64,000 nt of DNA, taken from positions 1 to 64,000 of the forward strand of contig CAZBKM010000011.1 of NCBI GenBank assembly GCA_964492485.1. The letters run 5' to 3'. Below are positions 26,001 through 35,020 of this stretch, in pieces. Below the pieces are notes generated by a model. That model worked only from the letters and a program-made list of their open reading frames with translations, searched no databases and had not been told where the DNA came from. This stretch comes from UBA5336 sp964492485 (GTDB taxonomy: Bacteria; Pseudomonadota; Alphaproteobacteria; Caulobacterales; Hyphomonadaceae). The position numbers and the translations under genes are program-made. The first letter of the stretch is position 1. Each line of letters begins with the position of its first letter.

Positions 26001-27756
26001 GGATCCCGATCGCACCTGGGAGGAGCGCAAGCGCCTGTTCGACCTGCCCCGCTCGAGCTGGGCCGATTATGACACCTCTCTTATCTCCAAGGGGGGCGGC
26101 GTCTTCGAACGTGCGGCAAAATCGATCCAGCTCAGCGAGGAAATCAAGGCCATGACGGGCCTGGCGCGCGATCATGTCACCCCCGGCGAGCTGATCCATG
26201 CCCTGCTTCGGGCGCAGGCGGAACTGCTCTGGTTCGGCGGGATTGGCACCTATGTGAAGGCGCCTCACGAGACCAATGCCGATGTCGGAGACCGAACCAA
26301 TGATGGCATCCGGGTGGATGCCGACCAGCTTCACTGCCAGGTCATCGGGGAGGGCGCCAATCTCGGCATGACCCAGGCCTCGCGGGTCGCCTTTGCGCTG
26401 AGGGGCGGTCGCGTGAACTCTGACGCCATCGACAATTCGGCCGGCGTCGACAGCTCCGACCACGAGGTCAACATCAAGATCCTGACGGCAGAGGCGATGC
26501 GCCGGGGGGATCTGAGCCAGGGTGAGCGCAATCCGCTGCTGGCACGGATGACGGAGGATGTGGCCCGCAAGGTCCTTGCTCACAACTATGCCCAGACCGG
26601 GACCCTGACGCTGGCGCGGGCCTCTGCCGGCAATGACCACAACGCCCATGAGCGGCTCATGGTCTATCTGGAGGCGCGCGGCGTTCTCGACCGTGAGATT
26701 GAGGGGCTTCCCGATACCGCCGAGATGGACCGTCGTCACGAGACGGGAGCCCCTCTGACGCGGCCGGAACTTGCGGTACTGCTGGCCTGGTCGAAGATCA
26801 CCCTGTTCGAGGATCTGGTCGACAGCACGCTTCCCGACGATCCGGCCTTCGCCTCCACGCTGGAGGCCTACTTTCCGGCGGCGCTGGCGGCCTATCCAGA
26901 TGCGATGCAGGCGCACCGGCTGCGGCGGGAGATCATTGCCACCGTGATCGCGAACCGGCTGCTCGACACCGGCGGTCCTGCCTTTCTGCAACGGTTGCGG
27001 GAAGCCACCGGCGCCGGCAATGCCGACATAGCGCGCGGCTTCGAGATCGCTCAGGTCGTGCTCAGCCTGAGCGAATTCGAGGCAGAGGTCGCCGCACTCG
27101 ACTTAAAGGTCAGCGCCGAACGCCAGACGGAGTTGCGCGCGGAGATGGCGACCGCGCTGGCCCGGGCGACCGAATGGTTCACGGCCCACGACACACAGTC
27201 GCCGGTCGGCGACGTGATCGAGCGGTTTCAGGCGCCGCTCGACACGTTCAAGGCCACCCTGCGCGCGACCGCATCGGACTATGTCGGTGCCCGTATCGAG
27301 CGCCATGCCCGCGCCCTCATACGCGCCCGCGTGCCCGAGAGCCTTGCGCGCTGGGCTGCGGCGGTCGGCTGCTTCGCCCGCGGACTGCCTCTGGTGCCGC
27401 TGGCGGCGCGCATCGGACGGCCCATGGAGGACGTCGCGGCCACCTTCTACAGGATCGGCGACGCGCTGCGTATCGATCGGCTGCGCGACACCGCGGAGGA
27501 GGCGCTCACGGGGATCGCCTTCTGGGACCGCGTGGCGACGCGCCGCCAGATCGATGACCTGGTGGCGCTGCAGGCCGGCGTGACCCTGGAGGCGCTCGAG
27601 GCGGGGGGCGCGGATGCCTGGCTGGAGCCGCGCGAGGCCCGGCGGGAAGACCTGCTGGAGCTGCTCAGAGAGATTGGCGGTAGCCAGAACTGGACCTTCG
27701 CCAAGTTCGCGCTGTCGGCCGACGCCCTGCGCCGGTTCATGACGGCGGAGGTCTGA
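23020..27756 (+). CDS. gdhZ: large NAD-specific glutamate dehydrogenase (GDH-180 / GdhZ class)
   Basis: This 1578-residue enzyme is close to the usual roughly 1600 of this class and would deaminate glutamate to 2-oxoglutarate with NAD. The N-terminal half carries regulatory ACT-like regions (residues about 1-620). The catalytic core contains FAPVARGGLRWSDRRDDYRT, the catalytic lysine region VPAGAKGGFFPK, and the NAD-domain segments VIGVGDMSGDVFGNG and QVIGEGANLGMTQ. The C-terminal domain is helical. In Caulobacter the homologue links glutamate catabolism to FtsZ regulation, which may or may not hold here. It is monocistronic, followed by a repeat fragment. Confidence 0.95.
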   Translation: MSADEPGPAGDLRDQLFAQFRSEAENENIANLGAGDLEALAEALWSLVADGPGDGSRVRVRTALGAGGRALQRSVLEVVGPDMPFLVDSLLHECAAHGLDVIALFHPILGDRERRRVSTIQIHLPLLSDSERSALEAGARTTLAQISRAVSDHIAMREAMQSEISELAAQPHLDAADQSEAVAFLNWLVDEHFVFLGKRTYEFPRDAAGNVLPEEPDMVEGSNLGLLRDESLNVLARTSEPAVLTPEIGAFLQRPDPLIISKSTLISRVHRRVFADYVGIKHYDEQGRVKGETRFLGLFTAEAYNEPVRAIPLVRQRVQRVLEASGAVAGGHDAKALTNLLETWPRDELFQADSETLTPILLGALHLVGRPRTRLFLRRDEFDRFVTAIVYVPRESYDTRLRQQMTAILETAFDGEVTYFEPRFEATPLTRVHFNIALKPDHPEPDPDTLEARIARQARTWDEAFRSLVASANLPEAVAEGALCFRGAFNAAYREAFTPETALDDVRALSALRPEAPVSLSASRTAGAPETSIEAKIYSRADAIPLSQCVPVFENMGLFVEFETGYPIRPGQKPSEEAPDVYWVHALSMHTSDGRPLDVAAVAETFEAAFVAVWDGRAENDGFNRLILTAGATWREAALVRALCGYRSQSGMDPARQTQIDALNAHPDLACRLLALFHARFDPSRGEELTARAATCAALRAEIETGLERVAALDDDRVIRRLADLIMVLQRTNFYQKGPDGGPRPTIAVKVASREIDLLPDPKPFREIFVASPTVEGVHCRFAPVARGGLRWSDRRDDYRTEVLGLVKAQQVKNAVIVPAGAKGGFFPKQLPQGGSREAVREAGIAAYRDYVTALIELTDNLVDGRVVHPRDTVVWDGEDPYLVVAADKGTATFSDIANEISEGQGFWLGDAFASGGSAGYDHKKMGITARGAWEAVKRHFREMGKDIQSEPFTVIGVGDMSGDVFGNGMLLSRKIRLLAAFNHLHIFIDPDPQDPDRTWEERKRLFDLPRSSWADYDTSLISKGGGVFERAAKSIQLSEEIKAMTGLARDHVTPGELIHALLRAQAELLWFGGIGTYVKAPHETNADVGDRTNDGIRVDADQLHCQVIGEGANLGMTQASRVAFALRGGRVNSDAIDNSAGVDSSDHEVNIKILTAEAMRRGDLSQGERNPLLARMTEDVARKVLAHNYAQTGTLTLARASAGNDHNAHERLMVYLEARGVLDREIEGLPDTAEMDRRHETGAPLTRPELAVLLAWSKITLFEDLVDSTLPDDPAFASTLEAYFPAALAAYPDAMQAHRLRREIIATVIANRLLDTGGPAFLQRLREATGAGNADIARGFEIAQVVLSLSEFEAEVAALDLKVSAERQTELRAEMATALARATEWFTAHDTQSPVGDVIERFQAPLDTFKATLRATASDYVGARIERHARALIRARVPESLARWAAAVGCFARGLPLVPLAARIGRPMEDVAATFYRIGDALRIDRLRDTAEEALTGIAFWDRVATRRQIDDLVALQAGVTLEALEAGGADAWLEPREARREDLLELLREIGGSQNWTFAKFALSADALRRFMTAEV

Positions 27757-27856
27757 GCCGTCTTGCCAGATCGGCCCGCTCGCAGCACCCTGCGCGAAGG
27801 GATTGGCTGATCGCAGGGTCGAAGCAGACGGATCCGTTTGTGAAGGGCGGCTTGCA

Positions 27857-27906
27857 GGCTTTTTCCGGCGAAATTGGAACCGGTTCGCATCAAGAACATG
27901 CGCATG
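27857..27906. repeat. intergenic repeat family A, fragment A5
   Basis: TTTTTCCGGCGAAATTGG, AACCGGTTCGCATCAAGAAC and ATGCGCAT correspond to the second module of family A. The copy lies 100 bp after the gdhZ stop. Confidence 0.65.
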
Positions 27907-27940
27907 GCGGATCGGGACGGGCGCGGGGAGGGCGCGAGAC

Positions 27941-29458
27941 ATGAAAACCCTGTTGCGGATCGGTGTCGGAGTTGTGGCCCTCGCGGTCGTGCTGGTCATC
28001 GTCGTGGTCGTGCGGACGCTGAATTATGGTCCCCAGGACCAGGCGTCCGCATCCATCGACCTGCCGGACCCGCCCGAGATCGACGCCCTAACGGCAGCCG
28101 AACGCCTGGGTGAGGCAATCCGTCTGCGGACGATCACCGTAGCGCCCGGCGATCCTCGTCCAGGCCAGGAAGGTCCCTGGCTCGAGCTGCACGACTGGCT
28201 CGAGGCGACCTATCCGGCAGCCCATGGGGCGATGATCCGGGAACGGGTCGGCGAGACATTGACCCTGCTGTATACCTGGCCGGGAAGCGATCAGACCCTC
28301 GATCCGCTCCTGTTGATGGCCCACCAGGACGTGGTGCCTGTCAATATCGGGACGGAGGATGACTGGACCGCCCCTCCCTTCTCCGGAGAGATCGTGGACG
28401 GCTACGTCTTCGGGCGCGGGGCGATCGACGACAAGGGCTCGCTGGTTGCGCTGATGGAGGCGGCCGAGGCCCTTGCCCAGGACGGGTTCCAGCCGCGGCG
28501 CACCGTGCATTTCCTGTTCGGCCATGACGAGGAGGTGTCCGGGTCCGGCGCGGCCGCCGGGGTGCAGCTTCTGAAGTCGCGCGGGGTGCGTCCCGTCATG
28601 GCGCTGGACGAAGGCTTCATGATCGTCTCGCCATCGCCGCTGACCGGGAAGCCGATGGGCTTCATCGGCGTGGCCGAGAAGGGCTATGTCACCTACGAGA
28701 TCACCGCCCATGCCGAGGGCGGCCATTCCTCCACGCCGCCTCGCAATTCCGCCGCCGTTCGTCTGGGGCGAGCCCTGGTGGCGCTGGATGAGAACCAGAT
28801 GCCGGCCGATTTCTCGCAACCGCCTGTCAGCGACCTGTTCCGGGCTGTCGCCGAGGACCTGCCCTTCACGTCCCGCATGGCCTTCGCGAATCTCTGGCTG
28901 TTCGGCGGCATGGTGGAGGCGCAGATGTCGGCCATTCCGGCCGCCAATGCGATGATCCGCACGACCACGGCGCCGACCATGCTGATGGGCTCGGCCAAGG
29001 AGAACGTACTCGCCCAGAGGGCGCAGGCCGTCGTCAACTTCCGGATCCATCCCAACGACACCGAGGCTGAGGTTCTGGCCCACATCCAGGCCGTGACGGC
29101 CGACATACCGGACCTCTCCATCGAGGTGGGGCGCACCGGCATCCGGGGCGAGGGTGCCTCTCCGGTATCGCCGACGGACAACAAGGCATATGCGGTGCTG
29201 GCTGCGGTCGCCCGCGCCGCCGGCGACGGCGCGCCGGCTGCACCGGGCCTGGTGCTCGGCGCCACCGACGGGCGTTACGCCACGGCGATCACGGACGCTG
29301 TGTATCGGTTCGCGCCGGCCGTGATGAGCCCGGAAGAACTGACCGGGTTCCACGGAACCAATGAACGCACCGCTGTCGAGAACATGGCCCGCATGGCCGA
29401 AGGTTACGCCCGCATCATCCTCGCCATGGACAACGGCGACAGCCTGGATCCGGACTGA
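27941..29458 (+). CDS. membrane-anchored M20 family metallopeptidase (PM20D1/carboxypeptidase S-like)
   Basis: This 505-residue protein has an N-terminal transmembrane or signal anchor (VGVVALAVVLVIVVVV, about residues 9-24) and an M20 di-zinc peptidase body. Metal and catalytic residues are seen in LLMAHQDVVPV, GRGAIDDKGSL, GHDEEVSGSG and the late GFHGTNERT. A dimerisation domain interrupts the catalytic one around residues 245-360. M20 enzymes with this anchor release or condense N-acyl amino acids or dipeptides in the periplasm; the substrate is not predictable. The ATG at 27941 follows GGGGAGG. Confidence 0.9.
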   Translation: MKTLLRIGVGVVALAVVLVIVVVVRTLNYGPQDQASASIDLPDPPEIDALTAAERLGEAIRLRTITVAPGDPRPGQEGPWLELHDWLEATYPAAHGAMIRERVGETLTLLYTWPGSDQTLDPLLLMAHQDVVPVNIGTEDDWTAPPFSGEIVDGYVFGRGAIDDKGSLVALMEAAEALAQDGFQPRRTVHFLFGHDEEVSGSGAAAGVQLLKSRGVRPVMALDEGFMIVSPSPLTGKPMGFIGVAEKGYVTYEITAHAEGGHSSTPPRNSAAVRLGRALVALDENQMPADFSQPPVSDLFRAVAEDLPFTSRMAFANLWLFGGMVEAQMSAIPAANAMIRTTTAPTMLMGSAKENVLAQRAQAVVNFRIHPNDTEAEVLAHIQAVTADIPDLSIEVGRTGIRGEGASPVSPTDNKAYAVLAAVARAAGDGAPAAPGLVLGATDGRYATAITDAVYRFAPAVMSPEELTGFHGTNERTAVENMARMAEGYARIILAMDNGDSLDPD

Positions 29459-29472
29459 GCGGATGGGGTAGA

Positions 29473-30411
29473 TCAGTCCCCCGGGCCGTCTCTGGGCGGA
29501 TCGGCTTCAGCCGTGGGCGGTGTCATGTCGCTCGTCCAGCTGTCGGTCTGGGCCTTCCGGGTCGCAGTTTCGGTGTCCGCCCGGACCTTGGCCTCCTCGC
29601 GCGCGCGCAATTCGTCGGCGAAGGCGCTGGCAAAGATCCCCGCCGGCAGCGCCACAACGCCAATCCCGGCAAGTGCGATCACGGCGCCCGCGATCCGACC
29701 CATGGTGGTCACCGGGTAGACGTCGCCATAGCCGACGGTCGTCAGCGTCGCCACCGCCCACCAGATCGCCCTGGGGATCGAGGCGAATTCCGGTCGACCC
29801 TCGCCCAGGCCCTCGATGATATAGAGAAGTACAGCGGAGACATAGACCAGCGCCAGGGCGACCGCGAGCGTGGTGAGAAGCTGGCTGCCGGCGCGACGCA
29901 GGGCCGCGACCAGTATGTCGAAGGCCGGAACGAACCGGGCGATCTTGCTGAGCCGCAGCAAGCGCAGGACGCGAAGCACGATCAGGGTCTGCTCACCGTC
30001 CTGTGCGATGAACAGAACCCATAAGAGTTCGGGCAGGAAGGCGATGAGATCTGCCACGGCGTAGGGCGTGAGCATGTAGCCGAATCGTCCGCGAAACCCG
30101 CGATAGGCGGGGTCTTCCCCTGCGATCCAGAGGCGCAGGACATACTCGATCGCGAAGACGGCGAGGATCGCACCATTGAAGACCTGGATGGCGCTCCGCC
30201 AGCCGGATGACAGCGTCGGCTCGGTTTCCAGCGCAAGCGCCACGAAGCTCGCAAGCACCAGCCCGACGATGAAGGCATTGCTGCGTGACAGGCCGGATGT
30301 GTCGCGAGCCTGGGGCTCCAGTTCCAGATAGACGCGCTGTCGCAGCGTCGGGCGCGCCGGATCGCCAGCCGGACGGGGGCGGTGTCCGGGCGGCGGATCG
30401 ACTTCAGTCAT
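29473..30411 (-). CDS. voltage-gated potassium channel-like ion transporter
   Basis: This 312-residue membrane protein has six transmembrane segments. The S4-like voltage sensor LRVLRLLRLSKIARFV has regularly spaced arginines, and the pore loop contains the selectivity filter TTVGYGDVYP. The N-terminal 40 residues are Pro/Arg-rich and the C-terminal tail after the pore is charged and low-complexity, with no RCK domain. It should form a tetrameric K+ channel in the inner membrane. The neighbouring minus-strand pheT stops 156 bp upstream, across repeat A6. Confidence 0.92.
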   Translation of the reverse strand: MTEVDPPPGHRPRPAGDPARPTLRQRVYLELEPQARDTSGLSRSNAFIVGLVLASFVALALETEPTLSSGWRSAIQVFNGAILAVFAIEYVLRLWIAGEDPAYRGFRGRFGYMLTPYAVADLIAFLPELLWVLFIAQDGEQTLIVLRVLRLLRLSKIARFVPAFDILVAALRRAGSQLLTTLAVALALVYVSAVLLYIIEGLGEGRPEFASIPRAIWWAVATLTTVGYGDVYPVTTMGRIAGAVIALAGIGVVALPAGIFASAFADELRAREEAKVRADTETATRKAQTDSWTSDMTPPTAEADPPRDGPGD

Positions 30412-30468
30412 CGTGCCTCACCCCCTCCTTGCCGCAGAGACCCGTCCTGCCCCAAGGGGTGCCCCGGC

Positions 30469-30569
30469 GCATTCCGAAGCGAACTGGCAACCTGTCCGCA
30501 TTCAGAAAATGCTCCAAGGCAATCGTCTCGCGCATCTGCACCGGGTCTGATCGACCGGAAGATCCGCTA
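30469..30569. repeat. intergenic repeat family A, copy A6
   Basis: GCGCATTCCGAAGCGAAC, CATTCAGAAAATGCTCC and CGCGCATCTGCACCGGG...TGATCGACCGGAAGATCCGCTAG follow the family-A order. The final CTAG is the pheT stop (TAG on the minus strand, 30569-30567). Confidence 0.78.
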
Positions 30570-32975
30570 GCCCCGCAGCGTCGCGCCGGTCCCCTTGGCA
30601 ACGGCCTTCACGACGGAGTCCATAACCGCGTCGATATCCTTGTCGGTCAAGGCCTTTCCACGCGGCGAAAGGGTGAGTTCCAGCGCGATCGATTTCTGAC
30701 CTGCGGCAATGCCCTCGCCCTGGTAGACATCGAACACGTCCACATGGCTGATCAGCGTCTTGTCGGCGGTGCGTGCGAGCCGGACGAGGTCTCCGGCGGG
30801 CACCGTCTCGTCGACCAGGAACGCCAGGTCCCGATGGACCGGCGTCTGGTCGCTCACGTCCAGGACGGCCCGGGTCTTGCCGGCCTTGGCCCTGACCTTT
30901 GGCTGGGGCAGCACGGCCAGGTCGAGCTCGAAGGCGTAGACCGGCTCCGACACATCCAGCGCCCGGAGCGTTCGCGGATGCAGGGCGCCGAACGCGGCAA
31001 CAACCGTCTTGGGACCCAGTTTCAGGGTCGCAGCCTGCCCTGGATGCCAATGGTCACCTTCAGGCGCACCGATCTGGAACCGCTCCGAAGGATGGCCCAG
31101 CGCCAAGAGGACCGCCAGGAGGTCAGCCTTCGCCGCAAAGGAATCATAAGTGCCGGCCGGCCCACTCCAGTGGCGCAGCGTGTGTGGCCGGACCAGGCCC
31201 GCGATCACGGTGTGCTGACCCGTGGGCGTGTCGTCCAGATAAATCGGACCGGCCTCGAACAGCCGCACTGTGCGCTCGCCGCGATCGGCCGCCCGTTGGG
31301 CAGCCCGGGCCAGGTTGGGCAGGATCGAGGGCCGCATCTGATCGAGGTCGCTGGCCACGGGATTGGCCACGCGCAGCTCCGGCGCGCCGCCGCCGAACGC
31401 CTCCGCCTCCGCGCGCGACATGAAGCTCCAGGTGACCGTCTCGAGGAAACCGCGCGCCGCCATCACCCGGCGGGCCCGGCGCACCTGATCCTGCGCGGGG
31501 CTGAGTATGGCGCGAATCCCGCCGTCCGGAGCCGGAAGCGAAGTGACTGGCAGACGGTCATAGCCTGCCAGCCGGGCGATCTCCTCCACCAGGTCTGCGG
31601 ACTGTTCGATATCGAAGCGCCAGCTTGGCACGCCCAGATACCAGGCGTCACCCGCATCTTCGATGGCAAAGCCCAGATCCTTCAGCATCCGCTTCATATC
31701 GGCGGGTTTCACTTTCAGTCCTGTCAGACGGGCCACGTCGGCCGGCTTGAAGGTCACATTGCGAGGCGTTGCGTCCGCCAGGCCGGCCAGCTTGGGCTGT
31801 GTCGGCGTACCGCCCCCATGGGCCAGGATCAGTTCGGTCGCCAGGGCCAGTCCATCCAGGCAGCTGGCCGGGTCGACGCCGCGTTCGAACCGGTAGCGGG
31901 CGTCGGATACGATGCCGGTGGTCCGTCCTGTCCGGGCGATGCGCAGGGGGTCGAACCAGGCGCTCTCCAGGAAGACGTCCACGGTCTGCTCGCTGACGGC
32001 CGTACGCGTTCCGCCCATGATCCCGCCAAGGCCCACCGGACCGAGCCCGTCGGCGATGACACACATGTCCGGCGTGAGGGCATAGGTCCGACCGTCGATG
32101 GCCTCCAGCATTTCACCCTCACGGGCCAGGCGGGCCGTCACCTCGCCCTCCAGCTTCGCGGCATCATAGGCATGCAGAGGGCGCGCGCGGTCCAGCGAGA
32201 CGTAGTTTGTCACGTCGACCAGAAGGGAGCGCGGCGTGATGCCGACCGCTTCGAGGCGCCGTCGCATCCAGTCGGGGGATGGGCCATTGCGCACGCCCCG
32301 GATCAGCACGCCGGCAAAGATCGGGCAGGCGCCGCTATCATCCAGCCGGATCTCGATCGGGCAGTCGCCCTGGCCGGGGATCGGCTTGATATCGCGCGGA
32401 ACGAACCGGCCTGCGCCCGTGGCAGCCAGGTCGCGGGCGATCCCCACCACGCCGAGCCAGTCCGGACGGTTGGGGGTCACCTCGAAGTCGACCACCGGAT
32501 CGTTCACCCCCAGCGCATCGGCGGCAGCCTGGCCGAGGGGGAGGCTGTCGGGCAGATCCGCAATGCCCTCACTGTCCTCGCCAAGCCCAAGCTCGTTGAG
32601 CGAGCACAACATCCCATGGCTTTCGACGCCCTTGATCTTGCGGGGCTTCTTGTCGAGCGCAAGGTCCAGCCCGGGGATGTACGTACCCAGAGGCGCATAG
32701 ATTGCGGTCATGCCGGGGCGGGCATTGGGGGCCCCGCACAGGATCTGCAGCGTACCGTCCACGGTGTCCACGGTGCACACGCGAACCTTCGTGATCTCCG
32801 GATCGGGGTGCGGCTCCACGGCCTTGACCTTGGCGACCGTAAAGGCCGCGAGGCGGTCGGCGGGGTTGTCGATCGCCTCGACCTCGAGCCCGGCCTGCAG
32901 CATCAGGGCGTCGAGGTCTGCGATGGATTTCCGCGTGGCAAGGTGATCCGATAACCAGGAGAGGGTGAACTTCAT
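30567..32975 (-). CDS. pheT: phenylalanyl-tRNA synthetase beta subunit
   Basis: This 802-residue subunit is of normal length. It starts MKFTLSWLSDHL, has a tRNA-binding (OB-fold) domain at about 40-150 (VVRV-type segment AFTVAKVKAVEPHPD), B3/B4 editing and B5 domains, and a C-terminal anticodon-binding FDX-ACB domain (PVHRDLAFLVDE). With PheS it forms the alpha2-beta2 enzyme charging tRNA-Phe. The start shares TGATG with the pheS stop, so the two are translationally coupled. The stop is embedded in repeat A6. Confidence 0.97.
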   Translation of the reverse strand: MKFTLSWLSDHLATRKSIADLDALMLQAGLEVEAIDNPADRLAAFTVAKVKAVEPHPDPEITKVRVCTVDTVDGTLQILCGAPNARPGMTAIYAPLGTYIPGLDLALDKKPRKIKGVESHGMLCSLNELGLGEDSEGIADLPDSLPLGQAAADALGVNDPVVDFEVTPNRPDWLGVVGIARDLAATGAGRFVPRDIKPIPGQGDCPIEIRLDDSGACPIFAGVLIRGVRNGPSPDWMRRRLEAVGITPRSLLVDVTNYVSLDRARPLHAYDAAKLEGEVTARLAREGEMLEAIDGRTYALTPDMCVIADGLGPVGLGGIMGGTRTAVSEQTVDVFLESAWFDPLRIARTGRTTGIVSDARYRFERGVDPASCLDGLALATELILAHGGGTPTQPKLAGLADATPRNVTFKPADVARLTGLKVKPADMKRMLKDLGFAIEDAGDAWYLGVPSWRFDIEQSADLVEEIARLAGYDRLPVTSLPAPDGGIRAILSPAQDQVRRARRVMAARGFLETVTWSFMSRAEAEAFGGGAPELRVANPVASDLDQMRPSILPNLARAAQRAADRGERTVRLFEAGPIYLDDTPTGQHTVIAGLVRPHTLRHWSGPAGTYDSFAAKADLLAVLLALGHPSERFQIGAPEGDHWHPGQAATLKLGPKTVVAAFGALHPRTLRALDVSEPVYAFELDLAVLPQPKVRAKAGKTRAVLDVSDQTPVHRDLAFLVDETVPAGDLVRLARTADKTLISHVDVFDVYQGEGIAAGQKSIALELTLSPRGKALTDKDIDAVMDSVVKAVAKGTGATLRG

Positions 32976-34048
32976 CAGCTGAGCCCTCCCGACACGCTGG
33001 GGCTGAACCAGGGTGAGAAGCCATAATGTCGGGTCCAGGAGGGGTCGGCCTCGAAATAGGGTCGCAAGTCCGGCATTCCGTATTTCAGCATGGCGAGACG
33101 GTCGACGCCGAGGCCGAAGGCGAAGCCCTGATAGCGCTCTGGATCGATCCCGCAGTTCGCCAGCACCTTGGGGTGGACCATCCCGCAGCCCAGGATTTCC
33201 AGCCAGTCCTCACCCTTGCCAACCTCCACCACTCCGCCGGAGCGGTCACATTTCACGTCCATCTCGGCTGAGGGTTCGGTAAACGGGAAGAAGTGCGGTC
33301 GGAACCGGGCCTCAACGGTGTCAACCTCGAAGAAGGCTTTCACGAAGTCCACGAGGCATCCTTTCAGGTGGCCCATATGAATGCCTTCCTCGATCACCAG
33401 CCCCTCGACCTGGTGGAACATGGGCGTATGGGTCGCGTCCCAATCGTTGCGGTAGACGCGGCCAGGCGCGATGATCCGGATCGGCGGCTGGCTGGAGGTC
33501 ATGGTGCGGATCTGCACCGGTGACGTGTGGGTCCGCAGCACCTTCTGCATTCCGTCGGAGTCGGGCGCCATGAAGAAGGTGTCGTGGGTTTCCCGGGCAG
33601 GATGGCCTTCGGGGAAATTCAGGGCGGTGAAGTTGTGCCAGTCATCCTCGATGTCCGGCCCCTCGGCCACGGCAAACCCCATGTCTCCAAAGATCGCCGC
33701 CAGCTCCTCGAACACCTGCATGACGGGATGCAGGGCGCCTTCGGGTTCGGGACGGGGTGTAAGGGAAAGGTCGAGGGTTTCCGAGGCGATCCGGGCGTCG
33801 AGCTCGGCGTCCTCCAGCGCGGCGCGGCGCGTCTCGATGGCTTCGGTGAGGCGGGTCTTAAGCGCGTTGAGCTTCGGCCCCATCGCCTGACGCTCATCCG
33901 GGCTCATCTGGCCCAGCGTCTTCATAAGGGCCGAAACCCGGCCCTTCTTGCCGAGCTCGGCCACGCGCACCGCGTCCAGGTCCGCCAGGGTCTGGGCGGC
34001 GGCGACAGCGTCCAGCGCCTCGGCTTCGATGGTATCGATATCGGACAT
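32975..34048 (-). CDS. pheS: phenylalanyl-tRNA synthetase alpha subunit
   Basis: This is a 357-residue class II synthetase catalytic subunit. Motif 2 is in RIIAPGRVYRNDWDATHTPMFHQVEGL and motif 3 in FAFGLGVDRLAMLKYGM, preceded by an N-terminal coiled coil. The ATG at 34048 (MSDIDTIEAEAL) was chosen because the longer frame only adds 21 residues lacking family similarity. It overlaps pheT by one base (TGATG) and follows rplT by about 100 bp on the same strand. Confidence 0.97.
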   Translation of the reverse strand: MSDIDTIEAEALDAVAAAQTLADLDAVRVAELGKKGRVSALMKTLGQMSPDERQAMGPKLNALKTRLTEAIETRRAALEDAELDARIASETLDLSLTPRPEPEGALHPVMQVFEELAAIFGDMGFAVAEGPDIEDDWHNFTALNFPEGHPARETHDTFFMAPDSDGMQKVLRTHTSPVQIRTMTSSQPPIRIIAPGRVYRNDWDATHTPMFHQVEGLVIEEGIHMGHLKGCLVDFVKAFFEVDTVEARFRPHFFPFTEPSAEMDVKCDRSGGVVEVGKGEDWLEILGCGMVHPKVLANCGIDPERYQGFAFGLGVDRLAMLKYGMPDLRPYFEADPSWTRHYGFSPWFSPSVSGGLS

Positions 34049-34154
34049 GGCGGGTCCCGCTGGTCTGAAAACACGCAACGGGGCCGTCCGCCCCGCCGCA
34101 GGGGTCGGCATAGTGGAGAAGGCGGCGGTGTAAAGCCCGGACCGGGCGTCGGTC

Positions 34155-34517
34155 CTAGGCGAGGGCGCCCTTGGCCTTCTCCACCAGGGTCCGGAAAGCG
34201 TCGGGCTCCCGCACGGCCAGGTCGGCCATGACCTTTCGGTCGACCTCTATGCCGGCCTTGTTGAGACCGTCGATGAAGCGCGAATAGGTCAGCTCGTCGT
34301 CATGCAGGCGGACAGCGGCGTTGATCCGCTGGATCCAGAGCGAGCGGAACGTCCGCTTTTTGACCTTGCGGCCGACATAGGCGTACTCGCCGGCTTTCCA
34401 GACGGCGGCATTGGCGGTGCGGAAGGTGTTCTTCCGGCGGCCATAATAGCCCTTGGCCGCCTTCAGGATCTTCTTGTGGCGGGCGTGGGCGGGTACCTTG
34501 GCACGGGAACGGGGCAT
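34155..34517 (-). CDS. rplT: 50S ribosomal protein L20
   Basis: A 120-residue basic protein of standard length: MPRSRAKVPAHARHKKILK, then YYGRRKNTFRTA and LWIQRINAAVR, the hallmarks of L20. It binds 23S rRNA early in assembly. It lies 86 bp downstream of rpmI on the same strand. In enterobacteria L20 autoregulates this operon. No such structure was identified here. Confidence 0.98.
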   Translation of the reverse strand: MPRSRAKVPAHARHKKILKAAKGYYGRRKNTFRTANAAVWKAGEYAYVGRKVKKRTFRSLWIQRINAAVRLHDDELTYSRFIDGLNKAGIEVDRKVMADLAVREPDAFRTLVEKAKGALA

Positions 34518-34603
34518 GGGAGGCTTCCTCCTCGAAGGGTCAGATCACGATGGGACGACAGGCCGCGCGGCGCGTGTCGGCGCCATGCGGGGCCAGGCCA
34601 GGC

Positions 34604-34807
34604 CTAGTCGAGGCCGTAAGGCAGGTAGGCCTTGATACGGGCCACATCCGCCTTCGCGTTCACCTCGGTGCCGCGGTTCTGCCGGATGTACTTGCCATTG
34701 TGGCTGATCAACCGGTGGCGCTTGCCGGCCACGCCATGCTTCAGCTTGCCCGTGGCGGTGATCTTGAACCGCTTCGCGGCGGCTTTCTTGGTCTTCATCT
34801 TCGGCAT
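34604..34807 (-). CDS. rpmI: 50S ribosomal protein L35
   Basis: A 67-residue basic protein, MPKMKTKKAAAKRFKITATG followed by HRLISHNGKYIRQNRGT, matching L35 in length and motifs. The ATG at 34807 has AGGAGAG about 5 nt upstream. A gene on the opposite strand (35021-35488) separates it from infC, its usual operon partner. Confidence 0.97.
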   Translation of the reverse strand: MPKMKTKKAAAKRFKITATGKLKHGVAGKRHRLISHNGKYIRQNRGTEVNAKADVARIKAYLPYGLD

Positions 34808-35020
34808 TTCATCTCTCCTGGGGACGCTGGGCGCACGGCCGGTCCACGTGTCTTGCGATGGGTGTTTGAGTGGCGAGGCATGCCGTTTCGCCCCGGACAC
34901 TCGGAAGCGCGGTGTATGACGGAACCGCGCCGCGAAATCAAGGCGTCGGTCGCCCGCGAGCCCGTTGACAGGTCGGTCACGGCCCGGTCACCTCGCGCTT
35001 GGACCGGACGGGGGAGTACC

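Noticed and set aside
23554..26991. An 1145-codon open frame antisense to gdhZ, and other long antisense frames (723-2180 plus strand, 3466-4800, 30285-32954, 12250-13815, 13716-15155).
   Set aside because: In GC-rich genes the complementary frames often lack stops. Their protein sequences are rich in Arg, Gly and His with no domain signatures, and the sense strands encode well-recognised proteins.
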